Assembly (NCBI GenBank): GCA_026392135.1
Contig: JAPLCR010000572.1
Span: forward strand, 7,298 to 17,320
Direction of reading: 5' to 3'
DNA: 10,023 nt
DNA from: Armatimonadota bacterium
GTDB taxonomy: Bacteria; Armatimonadota; Chthonomonadetes; Chthonomonadales; Chthonomonadaceae
Positions 7,547-10,023 of this stretch are shown here, piece by piece (the first letter of the stretch is position 1; each line of letters begins with the position of its first letter). The notes beneath the pieces were generated by a model. It worked only from the letters and a program-made list of their open reading frames with translations. It was not told the DNA's origin and did not search any database. The translations under genes and the position numbers were made by a program.

Positions 7547-9928
7547 ATGGCGGACAAGACTATACTACGGAATAGGTTCGACCCTGCGAAGTCCAAAGAG
7601 ATTGACTCTCTGGACTTATCCGCCCTGCCTGCAATTGAACGTAGCCTCTCCGAACTCGACTTCGGAACTACCGACTGCCGCGACGCGAACTTTCACGATG
7701 CAGACCTCTCCTTCTCCGACCTCTCAAAGGTGACGAACCTCAGCGTGGATATGCTGGCGGGCGCGAACCTGAGCGGCGCGAACCTACCCGCCGCGCTTCC
7801 GCTTGATAGTTTCGTGAGCCGTGTGGACGACCGCATCAAGGATACGGGGAAGTTCTTCCTTGTTCTGTTGGGTGCGGACGCGTACTCGCTTCTAACGCTC
7901 TTCTCAACCAAGAGCCTCGACCTTAAACTTATCACGAATAGCGCCGACGCGGTTCTGCCCGTCTTGAATATCTCTATCTCGATAGTCAACTTCTGCCTCA
8001 TCACTCCGCTTATTCTTACGGGCGGCTACATCTACTACCTGCTAGAACTTCAACGCCTGTGGGAGGAGTTGGCGCGACTCCCCATGCTATTTCCTGATAA
8101 GCGAAAAGTTCACGAGCGCGTCTATCCGTGGTTCGTCACGTTTCTGGTCAGCAGGCGCTCTCCGCACTACCAGAAGATGGAGACGGGTTCTCGTGTCTTT
8201 GCGTTTGTGCAGAACACGCTTCTGATACTGCTTACATGGGCGGCGACTCCGCTTACCATCGTCTACTTCGGGCTGAACATGGTCAAAACTCGTAATAGCG
8301 GGCAACTCTACACACTCGAAATACTGCTCACACTCTGCCTCACTTGGGGGATTACAACCTATACCGCAACGATAAGGGGCTTGAAACACTCAAAAAGACC
8401 AGAAACTGTCGTTAGCCCCGCCCCGCCCGCGAAAAAGCGCAGGGTAAGCTCGCGGAGAGAGGTCGCTACGCTACTTGCTTACCTTGCCGTCCTCTTCTTT
8501 GCCATAGATAAACTTACCTATGGGCTGGTGGATGGAGTCCCTCTCTATTCTGAAAATCGTTTGGAAGGGCATAAACAGATACCCACGTATGATGTGCGTG
8601 TGTGGGCAAGGCAACTCACGCGCCCGTTGGAGGTGATAGGGTACTCCGCCTTCCCTAATCTGAAAGGCATGGAGGTATCTACGAAACTTACGCCTCCGGT
8701 CTCTGCGACCATTGCCAACAGTATCTGGGACTGGGAGCAACAGGAAGCCGACTTTTTGAAGCAGTATGCCATAAAGACAGAGGAAGTTAAGAGCCTAGCC
8801 GCAAAACTCTACGAGATAGCGCCAGCGTCGAAAGAGTACGAAACGAAGCGGAGTAAACTGAGCATAGAGATTGAAAAAGTGAAGGCACAACAGGACATAC
8901 TTCTACAAAACTATCTCGGTAGGGTGAAACGAGCGGATTTACGTAACGCGAAACTGCGCTATCTGGATGCGGAGAGGGCTTTTCTAGTAGGGGCGAACGT
9001 AGCGGGAGCCGATATGCGTAGGGCGCAACTACAGGAGGCGAATCTTATCGGGCTAAGGGGTGGTTCTCTGGGCATGGAAGGCGAGGTGAACTATGTCAAG
9101 CCTGTCGATTTCGAGCAAGCCTCACTGTGGCACGCCAACTTAATAGGCGCTAACCTCATTCGCGCTAACCTCAATCGCGCTTACCTCAATGGCGCTAACC
9201 TCATTCGCGCTAACCTCACTGGCGCTAACCTCAATCGCGCTGACCTCAATGGCGCTAACCTCATTCGCGCTAACCTCAATGACGCTCACCTCAATGGCGC
9301 TCACCTCGATGGCGCTTACCTCAATGGCGCTTACCTCAATGGCGCTTACCTCACTGGCGCTTACCTCAATGCCGCTTACCTCAATGGCGCTCACCTCACT
9401 GACGCTCACCTCACTGACGCTAACCTCATTCGCGCTAACCTCAATGGCGCTCACCTCAATGCCGCTCACCTCAATGGCGCTCACCTCGATGGCGCTTACC
9501 TCAATGGCGCTTACCTCAATGCCGCTTACCTCAATGCCGCTTACCTCAATGGCGCTCACCTCACTGACGCTAACCTCACTGACGCTGACCTCAATGCCGC
9601 TTACCTCAGTTCCGCTGACCTCACTGGCGCTGACCTCAATGCCGCTTACCTCAGTTCCGCTGACCTCACTGGCGCTGACCTCAATGACGCTGACCTCAGT
9701 TCCGCTGACCTCAATGACGCTGACCTCAGTTCCGCTAACCTCAAGGGCGCTCACCTCAGTTCCGCTGACCTCACTGGCGCAAAAGGTATCACAAAAAAAC
9801 AAATACTTGAAGCAAAGTGGCGAGAGGTTCCCAAAGGGCTACCCCCAGAATGGAAACTTACGCCCAAACAGAACTGGACTCAAGACGACGAAGAGAACTG
9901 GAAGAGTTTCCATCCAAATGGGTTCTGA
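7547..9928 (+). CDS. Multipass membrane protein with coiled coil and long C-terminal pentapeptide-repeat domain
   Basis: From the ATG at 7547 (AAGGAGGG 4 bases upstream; the TTG at 7526 is less likely) the protein has 793 residues. A short first pentapeptide patch (about residues 40-85, e.g. ANFHDADLSFSDLS and GANLSGANL) is followed by hydrophobic segments near 102-118, 138-170 (long, possibly two passes), 217-246, 256-276 and 305-328. A soluble stretch follows, then a charged helical region likely to form a coiled coil (about 398-460). A diverged pentapeptide run (462-505) leads into the main array of 43 units (529-743) and a tail with KGITKKQILEAKW, a common cap after such arrays. Pentapeptide repeats fold as a right-handed quadrilateral beta-helix, about four units per turn, so the array would make a rod of 10-11 turns. 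No enzymatic domain is seen and no function can be assigned; a scaffold or envelope-interaction role is only a guess. It follows the GHL10-type gene by 27 bases. Confidence 0.85.
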   Translation: MADKTILRNRFDPAKSKEIDSLDLSALPAIERSLSELDFGTTDCRDANFHDADLSFSDLSKVTNLSVDMLAGANLSGANLPAALPLDSFVSRVDDRIKDTGKFFLVLLGADAYSLLTLFSTKSLDLKLITNSADAVLPVLNISISIVNFCLITPLILTGGYIYYLLELQRLWEELARLPMLFPDKRKVHERVYPWFVTFLVSRRSPHYQKMETGSRVFAFVQNTLLILLTWAATPLTIVYFGLNMVKTRNSGQLYTLEILLTLCLTWGITTYTATIRGLKHSKRPETVVSPAPPAKKRRVSSRREVATLLAYLAVLFFAIDKLTYGLVDGVPLYSENRLEGHKQIPTYDVRVWARQLTRPLEVIGYSAFPNLKGMEVSTKLTPPVSATIANSIWDWEQQEADFLKQYAIKTEEVKSLAAKLYEIAPASKEYETKRSKLSIEIEKVKAQQDILLQNYLGRVKRADLRNAKLRYLDAERAFLVGANVAGADMRRAQLQEANLIGLRGGSLGMEGEVNYVKPVDFEQASLWHANLIGANLIRANLNRAYLNGANLIRANLTGANLNRADLNGANLIRANLNDAHLNGAHLDGAYLNGAYLNGAYLTGAYLNAAYLNGAHLTDAHLTDANLIRANLNGAHLNAAHLNGAHLDGAYLNGAYLNAAYLNAAYLNGAHLTDANLTDADLNAAYLSSADLTGADLNAAYLSSADLTGADLNDADLSSADLNDADLSSANLKGAHLSSADLTGAKGITKKQILEAKWREVPKGLPPEWKLTPKQNWTQDDEENWKSFHPNGF
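9131..9775 (+). repeat. 43-unit, 15-base tandem repeat encoding pentapeptides
   Basis: In register with the gene, 43 consecutive 15-base units encode x-A-(N/Y/D/H)-L-x. Apart from the first unit, Ala is always GCT and Leu always CTC. The residue between them is always NAC: AAC 12, TAC 12, GAC 10 and CAC 9 times over the 43 units. The residue after Leu is nearly always ANT (AAT 21, ACT 9, AGT 5, ATT 4), with GAT twice and AAG and ATA once each. The codon starting each unit is GGC, GCC, GAC, CGC or TCC after unit 1. Longer blocks are duplicated within the array (59 identical bases at 180- and 45-base offsets). This uniformity is unlike the rest of the gene and points to recent expansion. Confidence 0.95.
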
Positions 9929-9939
9929 AGCGGTTCTCG

Positions 9940-9962
9940 TAGATGCAGGGCAAACGCATCTA
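9940..9962. repeat. Short perfect inverted repeat downstream of the pentapeptide gene
   Basis: TAGATGC (9940-9946) and GCATCTA (9956-9962) are perfect inverted repeats around a 9-base loop (AGGGCAAAC), starting 12 bases after the stop codon. The stem is short and followed by AAATATGTG rather than a T-run, so a terminator role is possible but weak; it could also be the edge of a dispersed repeat. I see no gene in 9929-10023. Confidence 0.4.
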
Positions 9963-10023
9963 AATATGTGAACAGCTCTCAATAACTTTCCGAAGATATT
10001 TGTCATCCCATCCCGCCTTCGTT

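Noticed and set aside
9133..9778. CRISPR-like array, from regular repeats
   Set aside because: Units are contiguous 15-base codon blocks in frame with a long gene; there are no spacers and no cas genes.
9146..9778. Target of a diversity-generating retroelement, because variable codons are NAC
   Set aside because: Such systems mutate at adenines of the template, so AAC codons would vary at both first and second bases. Here the second base is always A, and no reverse transcriptase or template repeat is seen in the window.

Overview
This 10 kb window comes from a bacterial chromosome of moderate GC content. It is densely packed, has Shine-Dalgarno sites of the AAGGAG type, and carries no rRNA, tRNA, CRISPR array or recognisable insertion sequence. 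The mix of a YncE-type propeller/phosphoesterase, a GHL10-type secreted hydrolase, a DUF111/LarC protein and a membrane-anchored pentapeptide protein would suit a free-living bacterium of a lightly studied phylum such as Armatimonadota. That placement is a guess from gene content; no marker gene is present.

Layout. On the minus strand at the left edge are the N-terminal part of an AAA15/OLD-type ATPase (1-385, running off the window) and, upstream of it, a RidA-family protein (437-832) with a good sigma70-like promoter at 860-889. From 940 to the right end every gene is on the plus strand. A first block holds an 823-residue YVTN-propeller/phosphoesterase fusion (940-3411) and a small YtxH-type membrane protein (3427-3720). 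A gap of 132 bases with a strong hairpin (3762-3810) separates it from a second, tightly spaced block: a LarC protein lacking its C-terminal domain (3853-4650), a probable tandem GNAT acetyltransferase (4655-5725), a secreted GHL10-type glycosyl-hydrolase-like protein interrupted by a frameshift (5715-7519), and a 793-residue membrane protein ending in a long pentapeptide-repeat array (7547-9928). The last 95 bases hold a small inverted repeat and no gene.

How the genes relate. The second block is probably co-transcribed, since gaps are +4, an overlap, and +27, but the four products do not form a pathway I recognise. The most distinctive object is the 43-unit pentapeptide array. Its DNA is a nearly pure 15-base tandem repeat in which coding variation is confined to a few base positions, and one codon position uses all four bases almost equally. 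The other points worth checking are the single-base frameshift in the hydrolase gene and the N-domain-only LarC. I did not find convincing evidence of a new multi-gene system.
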